Assembly: GCA_963725175.1 (NCBI GenBank) | Contig: CAVRXH010000006.1 | Coordinates: 1,054,001 to 1,118,000 of the forward strand | Direction of reading: 5' to 3' | DNA length: 64,000 nt | Origin: DASUBV01 sp963725175 | GTDB lineage: Bacteria > Actinomycetota > Actinomycetes > Streptosporangiales > Streptosporangiaceae | Part shown: positions 35,574 through 45,191 of the stretch, in pieces | Layout: every line of letters begins with the position of its first letter | Position numbering within the stretch: position 1 is the stretch's first letter | Notes under the pieces: model-generated | What the model was told of the DNA's origin: nothing | The model's database searches: none | The model's input: only the letters and a program-made list of their open reading frames with translations | Position numbers and translations under genes: made by a program

Positions 35574-36872
35574 TTGCCAGGGCTTCAGGTGCTCGCCGTC
35601 GGCGCGCATCCAGACGACATCGAGATCGGCGCGGGCGCGCTCATCAGCAAGGCCATCGGGCTGGGCATCCAGGCCCATTTCCTGATCCTGACCGACGCCG
35701 GCGACGACGGGCCGCTGCGCCGGGCCGAGGCCGCCGGCGCCGCCGGGGCGCTTGGCGTGCCGGAGAACCGGGTGCATTTCGCCGGGCTGCGGGACGGCCG
35801 GCTGCGCGCCGACGGCCGGTCGGTGGCCAAGGTACGGCGGCTCGCCGCCGCCAGGGGGGTCAAGCCGGACCTCATTGTCACGCACACCACCGCCGACAGC
35901 CACAACGACCACGTGGAGGCGAGCCGGCTCGCGCACGCCGCGTTCCGCGAGTGCGCGTTCCTGCACTACTCCACCTACCTGTCGCGTGAGCACGAGCCGT
36001 TCGCGCCGCGGGTCTTCGTCGAGGTCAGCGGCGAGAAACTGGCCCGCAAGACCAAGGCGCTCGCGCACTTCGGCTCGCAGGCGCCCCGGCTGGCCAGGCG
36101 GGACCTGGCCGCCTACGAGGCCGGGTTAGGCGCGCTGGCCGGGCTGGAGCGGGCCGAGGCGTTCGAGGTGAGCCTGCAGGAGGGCGCGACCGGGCCGGCC
36201 GCGCAGATCCTGGAGCTGAGCGAGTCGGCGTTCCACCGGTTCTGGAGCCAGCTCATCACCGGGCCGGAGATCACCCTGTTCTACGAGGCCTACACCATGC
36301 CAGGCGCCCCTATCGACTGGCCCACCAGCCACGAGAACGCGGGCCGTGACCTGCTGCGGCAGGCGTTCAGGGACCGGTGGCTGCCCGCCTCGCCGCTGGT
36401 CGAGGCGCCGTCAAGCAGCGCCACGGTCCAGCAGGTGCTGGGCAGCCAGAGCGTCATCCTGGCCGGGGGCGCGGTCAGCAACCTGGTCGTCCGCGACCTG
36501 TACAACAGGTTCCGCAGCACCCGGTGGGCCATCGACTACGAGATGCCCCGGCTGGAGCCCGCCTACCTCTATAACCGGGCCACCGGGGCCCGCTATTACC
36601 CCGAGTACGACGCCGAGATGAACCCGGTCAGCGACTACGGCGTGCTGGCCAGGGTGGCCAGCCCGTACGCACCCGGCCAGCACGTCCTGTTCGCCGGCGG
36701 GGCCACCGGGCTTGGCACCAGGGTCGGCCTGGAGTTCCTGGCCGACCCCGGCGCGGGGCGCGAGCTTGGCCGGCTGTTCGAGGAGCCTGGCGACGTCCAG
36801 GCAGCTTTCTCCGTCCACGCTGATACCGGCAAGCTAGAGATACTGGATACCCAACATGCGCACAGAAGCTGA
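35574..36872 (+). CDS. PIG-L/LmbE deacetylase with extra C-terminal domain
   Basis: 432 residues from TTG 35574, chosen because GGGGAGGA lies 5 bases upstream; GTG 35550 is an alternative. The N-terminal PIG-L domain has the zinc motif GAHPDDIEIG and a second THTTADSHNDHVEA site. Members remove N-acetyl groups from GlcNAc-like or glycopeptide substrates. Residues from about 230 onward form a second domain I do not recognise, with ILAGGAVSNLVVRDLYNRF and HVLFAGGATGLGTRVGLEFL, which look like Gly-rich nucleotide-binding turns. The formyltransferase gene overlaps its end by 17 bp. Confidence 0.8.
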   Translation: MPGLQVLAVGAHPDDIEIGAGALISKAIGLGIQAHFLILTDAGDDGPLRRAEAAGAAGALGVPENRVHFAGLRDGRLRADGRSVAKVRRLAAARGVKPDLIVTHTTADSHNDHVEASRLAHAAFRECAFLHYSTYLSREHEPFAPRVFVEVSGEKLARKTKALAHFGSQAPRLARRDLAAYEAGLGALAGLERAEAFEVSLQEGATGPAAQILELSESAFHRFWSQLITGPEITLFYEAYTMPGAPIDWPTSHENAGRDLLRQAFRDRWLPASPLVEAPSSSATVQQVLGSQSVILAGGAVSNLVVRDLYNRFRSTRWAIDYEMPRLEPAYLYNRATGARYYPEYDAEMNPVSDYGVLARVASPYAPGQHVLFAGGATGLGTRVGLEFLADPGAGRELGRLFEEPGDVQAAFSVHADTGKLEILDTQHAHRS

Positions 36873-37797
36873 ACCCGCTCGCGCGGTCCTGGTCACCGGC
36901 CACTCCTTCGGGATCTCAGCGTTCGAGGGGATCTTCTCCTCCGCCGCCTACCTGGACGGGCTGCTGGAGATCCCGCTGATGATCGGGCTCGACGACACCA
37001 GGGCCGGGGCTACCGTCGGCTTCCGGTCGCTGGGCGGGCTGGCCGCCGAGCAGGGCGTGCCCTACGTCGCCACCACCGACGGCCGGCTGACCTCGCTGGC
37101 CGGGCGGATCCGCACGGCGGCGCCTGACTACCTGCTGGTCATCGGCTGGTCAGCGCTGATCCCCGACGACGTGCTGGCGATTCCCGGCCAGGTAGCCGCG
37201 GGCCGGGGACCGGCGGCGGATGTGGACGGGGCTGGCGGGGACGGGCCAGGCGGCCATGGCGCGTTCGGGTGCGTCGGCATGCACCCCACCAAGCTGCCAC
37301 TCGGCCGGGGCCAGGCGCCGATCCCGTGGACCATCATCAAGGGCCGCAAGCAGACCGCCCTGTCGGTCTTCTTCCTGGAGGCCGCCGCCGACACCGGGCC
37401 GGTCATCGCGCAGTACGACCTGGACGTGCGGGACCGGGAGACGGGCGCGTCGCTCTTCTACCGGATCGGGCACACGCACTTCGCGGCCGGGCAGGACCTG
37501 GGCGAGGCGATGGGCGCGCGGCGGGTGCCGGCCCTCGCCCAGGACGAGTCGGCCGCGTCCCGGTGGCCGAAGCGCCGGCCCGCCGACGGCGCGATCCTCG
37601 CCACCATGACTTGCGGGGAGGCGGACGCGCTTGTCCGGTCGCTGCTCGGCCCCTACCCGAGGGCGTTCGTCACCGAGGGCGAGACCCGGCGGTACGTGCG
37701 CGCCGTCGGGATGGTGCCAGGCGGCCCTGGCACCATCCCGTTCGCGTGCAGCGACGGCATCGTCTACCTGACCCCCGACCCGGACTTCGGGTCCTAG
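36856..37797 (+). CDS. Formyltransferase-family protein
   Basis: 313 residues. The 10-formyl-tetrahydrofolate formyltransferase fold is shown by GMHPTKLPLGRGQAPIPWTIIKG, with the catalytic His and RG loop, and by ADTGPVIAQ with the catalytic Asp. The Asn two places before the His in methionyl-tRNA formyltransferase (NxH) is Gly here (GMH), as in some sugar-type relatives. Directly after a deacetylase, a deacetylation then N-formylation step on an amino group is plausible. Acceptor unknown. Confidence 0.8.
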   Translation: MRTEAEPARAVLVTGHSFGISAFEGIFSSAAYLDGLLEIPLMIGLDDTRAGATVGFRSLGGLAAEQGVPYVATTDGRLTSLAGRIRTAAPDYLLVIGWSALIPDDVLAIPGQVAAGRGPAADVDGAGGDGPGGHGAFGCVGMHPTKLPLGRGQAPIPWTIIKGRKQTALSVFFLEAAADTGPVIAQYDLDVRDRETGASLFYRIGHTHFAAGQDLGEAMGARRVPALAQDESAASRWPKRRPADGAILATMTCGEADALVRSLLGPYPRAFVTEGETRRYVRAVGMVPGGPGTIPFACSDGIVYLTPDPDFGS

Positions 37798-37815
37798 GGC
37801 GCCAGGCCGGCGCGT

Positions 37816-37841
37816 GCCGGACGGCCGCCCGGCCGTCTGGC
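37816..37841. terminator. Hairpin between convergent genes
   Basis: 11-bp stem with one mismatch (37816-37826 with 37831-37841) and a 4-base loop, 18 bp after the formyltransferase stop and just before the convergent fragment at 37848. Confidence 0.55.
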
Positions 37842-37847
37842 CGTGCC

Positions 37848-38261
37848 CTAGGTAATCTTGAGCTTCTCCGTGGCGGTGACGCCGCTCGGGTCGGTCAGCC
37901 GGGCGGTGAAGGACACCGTCTCCTTCTTGGCCGGCTTGCCGGAGATCAGGCCGGACTTGCTGAGCTTGAGTCCCTTGGGCAGCTTGCCGGCCGAGACCTT
38001 CCACGAGTAGGCGCCGACGCCGCCCGCCGCGACGAGCTGATCGCGGTACCACTTGCGGGTCTTGCCCGCCTTGAGCGACCTGGTGCTGATCGTGAGCCGG
38101 GCCGGCATCGCGGCGAGCTGCCCGGCCCCGGCGGCCAGGCTGACCGGCTTGCCGATCGTCGAGATCGTCCCCGAGTAGTAATTGGCGACGTACAACGTCT
38201 TGCCGCTGGGCGTGATGGCCAGGCCGGCGGGCGCCTTGCCGACAGGAATGGACTTCGCCAC
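37848..38261 (-). pseudogene. Fragment of YVTN beta-propeller / Ig-like surface protein
   Basis: 137 residues. It begins with one YVTN-type propeller repeat (SIPVGKAPAGLAITPSGKTL then YVANYYSGTIS). After a linker comes a putative Ig domain (YSWKVSAGKLPKGLKLSKSG to the end), a pattern common in large cell-wall or secreted proteins. A complete propeller needs five to seven such repeats and a signal peptide, both missing, so this looks like the 3' remnant of a longer gene truncated when the cluster was inserted. Whether it is expressed is unknown. Confidence 0.65.
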
Positions 38262-38409
38262 CTTGCCGGCACCGGAATGGCGGCGCGCTGTTACGCGGGT
38301 CCCCGCCAGCGTGAGGAAAGCCTAGGAGCGAGAAGACCTTTTAGAGTGATTGGCGCGTTAATTCCCAAATATCCCTGAACATATAGTCCGGACCCCCGAT
38401 CCGGGCGCG

Positions 38410-39174
38410 CTACTGAACCACCCGGGTGAACATGCGCACGGACCAGGCAACGGTCACCGCGGCCAGGACGACGATGATGATGGCGCTCTGCCACACCGTC
38501 GGCGCGTTGATATGCCCGTTGAACAGGTCGCGCATCCCGTTGGTCGCCCAGTAGAACGGGTTCCACTCGGCGATCCTGGTCATCCACAGCGGGGCCAGCG
38601 TCAGCGGCAGCAGCACGCCGGACAGCAGCAGCACCGGCTGGCTGACGGTGGCAATGGTCGGGCCGAGGATCGCCTCGTTGCGCACCCGCATCGCGAAACA
38701 GTAGGACAGCGCGACGGCCATGAGGGCCAGCAGGCCGAGCAGCACGTAGGCGAGCACCAGGTCCCAGAACGACACCCGCAGCCCGAACGGGACCGCCAGC
38801 AGGGTGATGACCACCGCCTGCATGAGCAGCATGGCCACCTCACGCAGCGCCCGGCCGAGCAGCAGCGCCAGCCGGCTCGTCGGGGTGACCCTGGCCCGCT
38901 CGATGACCCCGGAGCGGATCTCGGCCATCAGGCTGAAGCCGGCGAACAGGCCGCCGAACACGGCGGTCAGGGTGAGCAGGCCCGGCACGTAGATGCGGTA
39001 GGCGGCGGTAAAGCTGGTGACACCCTCGGCGGCCAGTGCCAGCTTCAGCATCGGCGCGAAGAGCAGCAGGTAGGCGATCGGCTGGGCCAGCGCGAAGACG
39101 ATCCACATCGGGGACCGCGCGACCAGCAGCATCTGGCGCTGGAAGACCAGCCACGTATCCCGGGCAAGTTTCAC
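38410..39174 (-). CDS. ABC-2 type permease (DrrB-like), intact paralogue
   Basis: 254 residues from GTG 39174, six predicted membrane segments, with the ABC-2 signature near ...NPFYWATNGMRDLFNG. Very similar to both halves of the frameshifted permease at 27692-28457. No ATPase gene lies next to it, so it probably uses the DrrA-like ATPase at 28475-29431, forming the exporter of the cluster product or conferring self-resistance. Confidence 0.88.
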   Translation of the reverse strand: MKLARDTWLVFQRQMLLVARSPMWIVFALAQPIAYLLLFAPMLKLALAAEGVTSFTAAYRIYVPGLLTLTAVFGGLFAGFSLMAEIRSGVIERARVTPTSRLALLLGRALREVAMLLMQAVVITLLAVPFGLRVSFWDLVLAYVLLGLLALMAVALSYCFAMRVRNEAILGPTIATVSQPVLLLSGVLLPLTLAPLWMTRIAEWNPFYWATNGMRDLFNGHINAPTVWQSAIIIVVLAAVTVAWSVRMFTRVVQ

Positions 39175-39240
39175 TCACCAAGATTAGACCGGCGCAAAGA
39201 TCGCGACAATAGCCGCAGCCGGGGCGGCCGGCCATTCACC

Positions 39241-39257
39241 GTGACACTTAGTGACAC
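39241..39257. promoter_or_regulatory. GTGACAC direct repeat in divergent spacer
   Basis: GTGACAC at 39241-39247 and 39251-39257, i.e. one 10-bp helical turn apart, between the divergent permease (39174) and methyltransferase (39327) genes. Spacing fits binding of a tandem regulator on one DNA face; could be chance. Confidence 0.25.
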
Positions 39258-39326
39258 CCCAGGAACGCTAGGGCACCTGCGGTGCAGGGGCTTCACATGG
39301 TGAATATGGGGTGCGATGCTCTGGGC

Positions 39327-40070
39327 ATGTCGACGGCAAAGCTAGTCGAGTTCGACGATGGCCTGCAGGTCTTCGCCTCCAGCAACATCGAGGTGCGGTT
39401 CCTGCACGAAGAGATCTTCCGGGACGGCTGCTACGACGACATCGAGCTGCCCGCGGAGCCATTCGTGATCGACGCGGGCGCGAACATCGGGATGTTCGCC
39501 CTGTACGTCAAGCAGCGTTATCCAGCGGCGCGGATCCTCGCGTTCGAGCCCGCGCCGGAAACGGCGGAGGTGCTGCGGCGCAACATCGAGCTGCACGGCC
39601 TGGACGGGATCTCGGTGTACGAGATGGCGCTCGGCAGCATGGCCGAGCCGCACGCCTCGTTCACCTATTACCCGGCCATTCCCGGCAACTCGACCCTGTA
39701 CCCCGGCCAGACCGGCCCGGCCAAGGAGGCCCTGGGGAAGATCTACACGGCCAGGGTCGCCGAGCGGTTCTACAAGGGCCGCGAGATCGCCGTGGATGTC
39801 CAGCCGCTGTCGGCGTTCCTGCCCGCCGGCCAGCCCGTCGACCTGCTCAAGGTGGACGTGGAAGGCAGCGAGCTCGACGTCCTGCACGGCATCGAGGACG
39901 CGCAGTGGCCGCTGATCCGCCAGGCGATGCTGGAGGTCCAGGGCGGCGATGCCCGGCTGGCGGCGGTCTGCGACCTGCTCACCGGGCACGGCCTGGAGCC
40001 ATCAGTCGGCCGCGGCCCGCAGTCCGATACCGACGTGCCCGCGCGCCTCGTCCACGCCATCAGGCGGTGA
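39327..40070 (+). CDS. FkbM-family SAM methyltransferase
   Basis: 247 residues from ATG 39327; upstream in-frame starts at 39282 and 39297 cannot be excluded. The SAM-binding motif I VIDAGANIGMFALYV, motif II ILAFEPAP and the FkbM-specific LLKVDVEGSELDVLHG are clear. FkbM enzymes usually O-methylate sugars or polyketide hydroxyls. Four bp later the acyltransferase starts, so the two are probably co-transcribed with tailoring functions. Confidence 0.88.
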   Translation: MSTAKLVEFDDGLQVFASSNIEVRFLHEEIFRDGCYDDIELPAEPFVIDAGANIGMFALYVKQRYPAARILAFEPAPETAEVLRRNIELHGLDGISVYEMALGSMAEPHASFTYYPAIPGNSTLYPGQTGPAKEALGKIYTARVAERFYKGREIAVDVQPLSAFLPAGQPVDLLKVDVEGSELDVLHGIEDAQWPLIRQAMLEVQGGDARLAAVCDLLTGHGLEPSVGRGPQSDTDVPARLVHAIRR

Positions 40071-40074
40071 GCCG

Positions 40075-41445
40075 ATGGTGGCTCTCCCTCAGTTAGCGCG
40101 GTCCCGGATTGTCCGGGCTGGCCAGGCGCCTGGCACGGTGATCCGCTGCGGGCTGACCGACACGATGATGGCGAACGTGCCGGTGTCGCTGGTGTTCTTC
40201 TTCGACCGGGTCCTGGACGAGGAACTGCTCGCGGACAGCCTGGCCGCCGCGCTGGCCCTGGTCCCGGCATTCGCCGGCCGGCTGCGGCTGGGCGAGCGCG
40301 GGCTTGAGATCGTCTGCGACGACTCTGGCGTGCCGATGACCAGCTTCGACATCCCCGAGACGCTGCCCGAGGCGATGGGCCGGGTTACCCTGCCCGGCTC
40401 CGGCCTGGTCGCGCACGTGGATGCCGCGGCGGCCCGCTCAGGCGAACTGCCGCTGCTGACCGCGCAGGTCTGCCGACTGGCCGACGGCGGCATGACGCTG
40501 GGCTGCTCCTGGCATCACGCCATCGGTGACCTGCGCAGCTTCATGCTGCTGATGCGGGCCTGGTCGGCCGCGGCCGGGGGCGGGGAGCAGGCCGAGCCCG
40601 CCATCCTGGTCGGCGACAGGGACGCCTACCTGGACCAGGTGCTCCCTGCCACCGATAGCGGGCGGCCTGGCATCCGGCTGCCGGACGCCGACGAGAGCGC
40701 CGGCCGGCAGCGGGAGCTGGAGGCCGCGGTGCTGAGCGGCCGGGTGGTCCAGGCCTACTTCGCCGACGCCGAGGTGGCCAGGATGCGGGCGGCGTTCACC
40801 GAGGCGGCCGGGGCGGCCGGGGCGGCCGGGCAGCGGCTGTCGGCCAACGACGCGCTCTGCGGGCACCTGGTCGCCACCATCCGCCAGCTCGACGAGGACA
40901 CCGAGGCCAGGCGGCTGGCGGTGGCGGTAGACATCAGGCCTCGCCTGGGCCTGCCGCTGACCGTGGTCGGGAACCTGACCAACGAGATCTGCCTGACCTG
41001 CGCCCCGGCCCCGGCGCCGGAGGTCATCGCGGGCCAGATCCGGTCCGCCATCGCCGCCTTCGCCAGCGACCACCTCAGCATTCGCTCCAGTCACGCGCTG
41101 CTCGCGCGGATCGGCCCCGGCCGGCTGGCCGACTGCGTCCCGGTCGGCTTCGACCTGCGGAACAAGACGCTCACCTTTAACAGCTGGAGCCGGTTCGGCC
41201 TCTACGACACCGTGCTGTGCGGGCAGCGGCCGGTGTTCTTCAGCCCGTCCCCGAGCGTGGCCGTGCCGTGGACTTCCTGGCTGGTGGAGGGATGCGGGGG
41301 AAGCGGGTACCTGTACACGCTGGTGCTGCCCGGCAAGCTGGCCGGGCGGCTGCGCGGCGCCGGCGGCCGCGCCGCGCTGCACCGGTTCCGCTCGGAGTCC
41401 GACGAGCTGCCGCCGCTCGCCGCGACGGCGCGCAAGCTGCTGTAG
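40075..41445 (+). CDS. BAHD/condensation-like acyltransferase
   Basis: 456 residues from ATG 40075; the frame is open upstream but that part overlaps the methyltransferase. Active-site motif SWHHAIGD (His148xxxAsp152) fits HxxxD of BAHD acyltransferases and the HHxxxD of condensation domains. A C-terminal SWSRFGLYDTVLCGQRP segment resembles the DFGWG-containing region of BAHD enzymes. It should transfer an acyl group from CoA or a carrier to a hydroxyl or amine. Last long gene before the second pair of tiny peptide genes. Confidence 0.78.
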   Translation: MVALPQLARSRIVRAGQAPGTVIRCGLTDTMMANVPVSLVFFFDRVLDEELLADSLAAALALVPAFAGRLRLGERGLEIVCDDSGVPMTSFDIPETLPEAMGRVTLPGSGLVAHVDAAAARSGELPLLTAQVCRLADGGMTLGCSWHHAIGDLRSFMLLMRAWSAAAGGGEQAEPAILVGDRDAYLDQVLPATDSGRPGIRLPDADESAGRQRELEAAVLSGRVVQAYFADAEVARMRAAFTEAAGAAGAAGQRLSANDALCGHLVATIRQLDEDTEARRLAVAVDIRPRLGLPLTVVGNLTNEICLTCAPAPAPEVIAGQIRSAIAAFASDHLSIRSSHALLARIGPGRLADCVPVGFDLRNKTLTFNSWSRFGLYDTVLCGQRPVFFSPSPSVAVPWTSWLVEGCGGSGYLYTLVLPGKLAGRLRGAGGRAALHRFRSESDELPPLAATARKLL

Positions 41446-41652
41446 GCGAGGTGCCGGGCCGGGCCGGACGCGTCGTCGCCGGGCGTGAAATCCCGAACGC
41501 CGGGTAGCGGCACAACAGCGTTACGCGACATGAGCCCGGCGCTGGTTTCCGGGTGTCCCTCTCGTCACATTATGCTCAGTATTTTCGCTGGCCATTTTGC
41601 TACCCGGCGGAATCGCCCTCACCATCCGCGCTTATACAACCCACGAGTGGCC

Positions 41653-41681
41653 TTGACATCGCCTTCCGGGCAATCTAGCGT
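41653..41681 (+). promoter_or_regulatory. Promoter of tiny peptide gene 3
   Basis: TTGACA (41653-41658), exactly 17 bases, TAGCGT (41676-41681), an excellent match to the actinobacterial principal-sigma consensus, about 60 bp upstream of ATG 41740. The 294-bp spacer 41446-41739 holds no other gene I can support. Confidence 0.7.
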
Positions 41682-41739
41682 CCAGCGCAGATGCCATATT
41701 GCGGACGATTTGGCGTCAACCCGTCCACGGAGGTAGCAC

Positions 41740-41847
41740 ATGAAGATCCTGCCCACGGCTAGCGCACTGACCATCGTCAGCGCCGCGTCCCTCATCGCTG
41801 TCGGCAGCAGCAGCGCGCTGACGATCGTCAGCGCCGCCTCGCTCTAG
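41740..41847 (+). CDS. Tiny peptide gene 3 (35 residues) with exact 11-residue repeat
   Basis: ATG 41740 lies 5 bases after GGAGGT (41729-41734). Residues 8-18 and 25-35 are the identical string SALTIVSAASL. The two 33-base copies differ at four positions, all synonymous, which is strong evidence for selection on the peptide. The product is hydrophobic, Ser/Ala-rich, without Cys or a cleavable leader that I recognise; a short MKILPTA precedes the first repeat. A 15-bp hairpin terminator follows the stop. Candidate ribosomal scaffold; Ser/Thr side chains could accept acyl or sugar groups. Alternative: small membrane-active peptide. Confidence 0.75.
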   Translation: MKILPTASALTIVSAASLIAVGSSSALTIVSAASL

Positions 41848-41871
41848 CCGAGCGGCAAGAAACAGCAAATA

Positions 41872-41906
41872 AGGTAGCAGGGGGCGGGTGACGCCCCCTG
41901 CTACCT
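41872..41906 (+). terminator. Hairpin terminator after tiny peptide gene 3
   Basis: Perfect 15-bp stem (41872-41886 with 41892-41906), 5-base loop, followed by GTTT. Confidence 0.85.
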
Positions 41907-41980
41907 GTTTCCTGCGGTCATTCTTTTCTGGCAGTGCATATATGATCGCCGGACCGCGCAGAATGCCAGCTGCCATTCTC

Positions 41981-42009
41981 TTGACAACCCCTCGGGCGCG
42001 TCTTAGCTT
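41981..42009 (+). promoter_or_regulatory. Promoter of tiny peptide gene 4
   Basis: TTGACA (41981-41986), exactly 17 bases, TAGCTT (42004-42009); same architecture as the promoter at 41653, about 60 bp before ATG 42069. Confidence 0.7.
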
Positions 42010-42068
42010 CCGCTTATAGTGCAAATTCCGCACTGTTAATGCGTTATATGCGCAAAGGGGGTGACAGC

Positions 42069-42182
42069 ATGTCGTTCGTAATCAACGCCGCCAGCCTCAC
42101 GGTCTCGACCTCGCCCTCCGGGCTTACGGTCTCGACCTCGCCCTCCGGGCTCACGGTTTCGACCACGCCCGCTGGCCTCTAG
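42069..42182 (+). CDS. Tiny peptide gene 4 (37 residues) with three nine-residue repeats
   Basis: ATG 42069 follows AAAGGGGGTG by about 6 bases. After MSFVINAAS come three tandem nine-residue units, LTVSTSPSG twice and LTVSTTPAG once, then Leu-TAG. The 27-bp DNA units lie at 42096-42122, 42123-42149 and 42150-42176. The first two differ by one synonymous base; the third has conservative changes (Ser to Thr, Ser to Ala). Ser/Thr and Pro dominate, with no Cys. It shares the AASL element with gene 3. A strong hairpin terminator follows. Looks like a multi-core precursor without leader; function unknown. Confidence 0.75.
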   Translation: MSFVINAASLTVSTSPSGLTVSTSPSGLTVSTTPAGL

Positions 42183-42206
42183 GCGCGGCAGGCAAGTCAC
42201 GGTACC

Positions 42207-42242
42207 GGGTGCCAGGGGGCAGCCACTTGTCCCCTGGCACCC
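42207..42242. terminator. Hairpin terminator after tiny peptide gene 4
   Basis: Perfect 12-bp stem (42207-42218 with 42231-42242), 12-base loop. It lies between tiny gene 4 and the convergent topoisomerase gene and may serve both. Confidence 0.8.
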
Positions 42243-42278
42243 TCGCCATCCGGTCGCCTGATGGCCGACTGGCGACCG

Positions 42279-44456
<2,178 letters not shown>

Positions 44457-44833
44457 GCGGCTCTCCTGGGGCAGTTTCCTCGGGCTGCCGTCCCGGCGGT
44501 GGCGCGGGCCGGCCCTGAAGGCAGATTAGCCGCACAGCGGGCCCTGGCGGCGCAACCACGCCGCTCGCATACCAGGCGACCTGGCACAACGTCGTCCCTA
44601 CCGGGGCGGTTAGGACCGGGCCGGCCGACCCCGCGCTGTTCGCCTACGGCATACTCACGGTGCGCAGGGGATGACAAGGACCCCGGCCAGGTGTTGTGAT
44701 GCGGTGAGAGATCACAGTGAGAGGCCCGAAGGCACGGTGCCACCGCCCCCAAGGGTGGCTACCAGGACACCGGTGCTGCCAACCCAGGCAGCGCCAGGGA
44801 TGGCGCCCGCAGGGCCCGAGGCGAGGAGGCGAC
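44457..44833 (+). other. Divergent spacer with possible structured leader
   Basis: 377 bp between divergent parE and the small zinc-ribbon gene. No gene is supported. Between 44739 and 44806 three small hairpins lie in a row: 44739-44744 with 44754-44759 (loop containing a C-run), 44775-44780 with 44787-44792, and 44791-44795 with 44802-44806, the last two overlapping by two bases. A structured 5' leader of the next gene is possible; no known riboswitch was recognised. Confidence 0.3.
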
Positions 44834-45055
44834 ATGACCGGAGCGATAGCCCCAACAAAGCCGCTCAGCGCCAGCGACCTATGCGACCGATGCGGAGCAA
44901 CCGCTTACGTTCGCGTGCTGCTCCCGGGGTCCGGAGAACTTCTGTTCTGCGCGCACCACAACCGCCAGCACGCTGACGCGCTGGCGAAGATTGCGGTGGA
45001 GATTCAGGACGAGACAGCGAGGCTGGCCACGCAGCCGGCGTCAGACTCGCGCTGA
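44834..45055 (+). CDS. Small zinc-ribbon protein (DUF7455-like)
   Basis: 73 residues from ATG 44834 with GAGGAGG upstream. CDRCGATAYVRVLLPGSGELLFCAHH provides a CxxC...CxxH zinc site. Homologues are typically found between the principal sigma factor and parE genes of actinobacteria; function is not established. A hairpin terminator at 45087 follows. Confidence 0.85.
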   Translation: MTGAIAPTKPLSASDLCDRCGATAYVRVLLPGSGELLFCAHHNRQHADALAKIAVEIQDETARLATQPASDSR

Positions 45056-45086
45056 CGAACAGCCGCGACCGAGCGGAATACGCGAG

Positions 45087-45122
45087 AAGGGGCGGTACCG
45101 GAGGAAACCGGTACCGCCCCTT
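45087..45122. terminator. Bidirectional terminator
   Basis: Perfect 15-bp stem (45087-45101 with 45108-45122), 6-base loop, T-run after the right arm. It separates the zinc-ribbon gene from the convergent sigma-factor gene. Confidence 0.9.
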
Positions 45123-45126
45123 TCGC

Positions 45127-45172
45127 GTGCTCTGGGCCAGCCGTGCTCTGGGCCAGCCGTGCTCTGGGCCAG
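45127..45172. repeat. Three 16-bp tandem repeats
   Basis: GTGCTCTGGGCCAGCC occurs at 45127-45142 and 45143-45158 and, truncated, from 45159, between the terminator and the stop of the sigma-factor gene. No function seen. Confidence 0.85.
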
Positions 45173-45191
45173 CTCTGCGCCGGCCGCCCGC

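Noticed and set aside
41485..41736. 83-codon frame upstream of tiny gene 3
   Set aside because: It covers the TTGACA promoter, is A+T-rich in part and lacks a ribosome site.
44739..44806. 6C RNA or a known riboswitch
   Set aside because: Only one loop has a run of C residues and the consensus cores I know are not present.
45127..45172. Integration site (att) or mobile-element end
   Set aside because: No integrase, tRNA or second copy in the window; a simple tandem repeat explains it.
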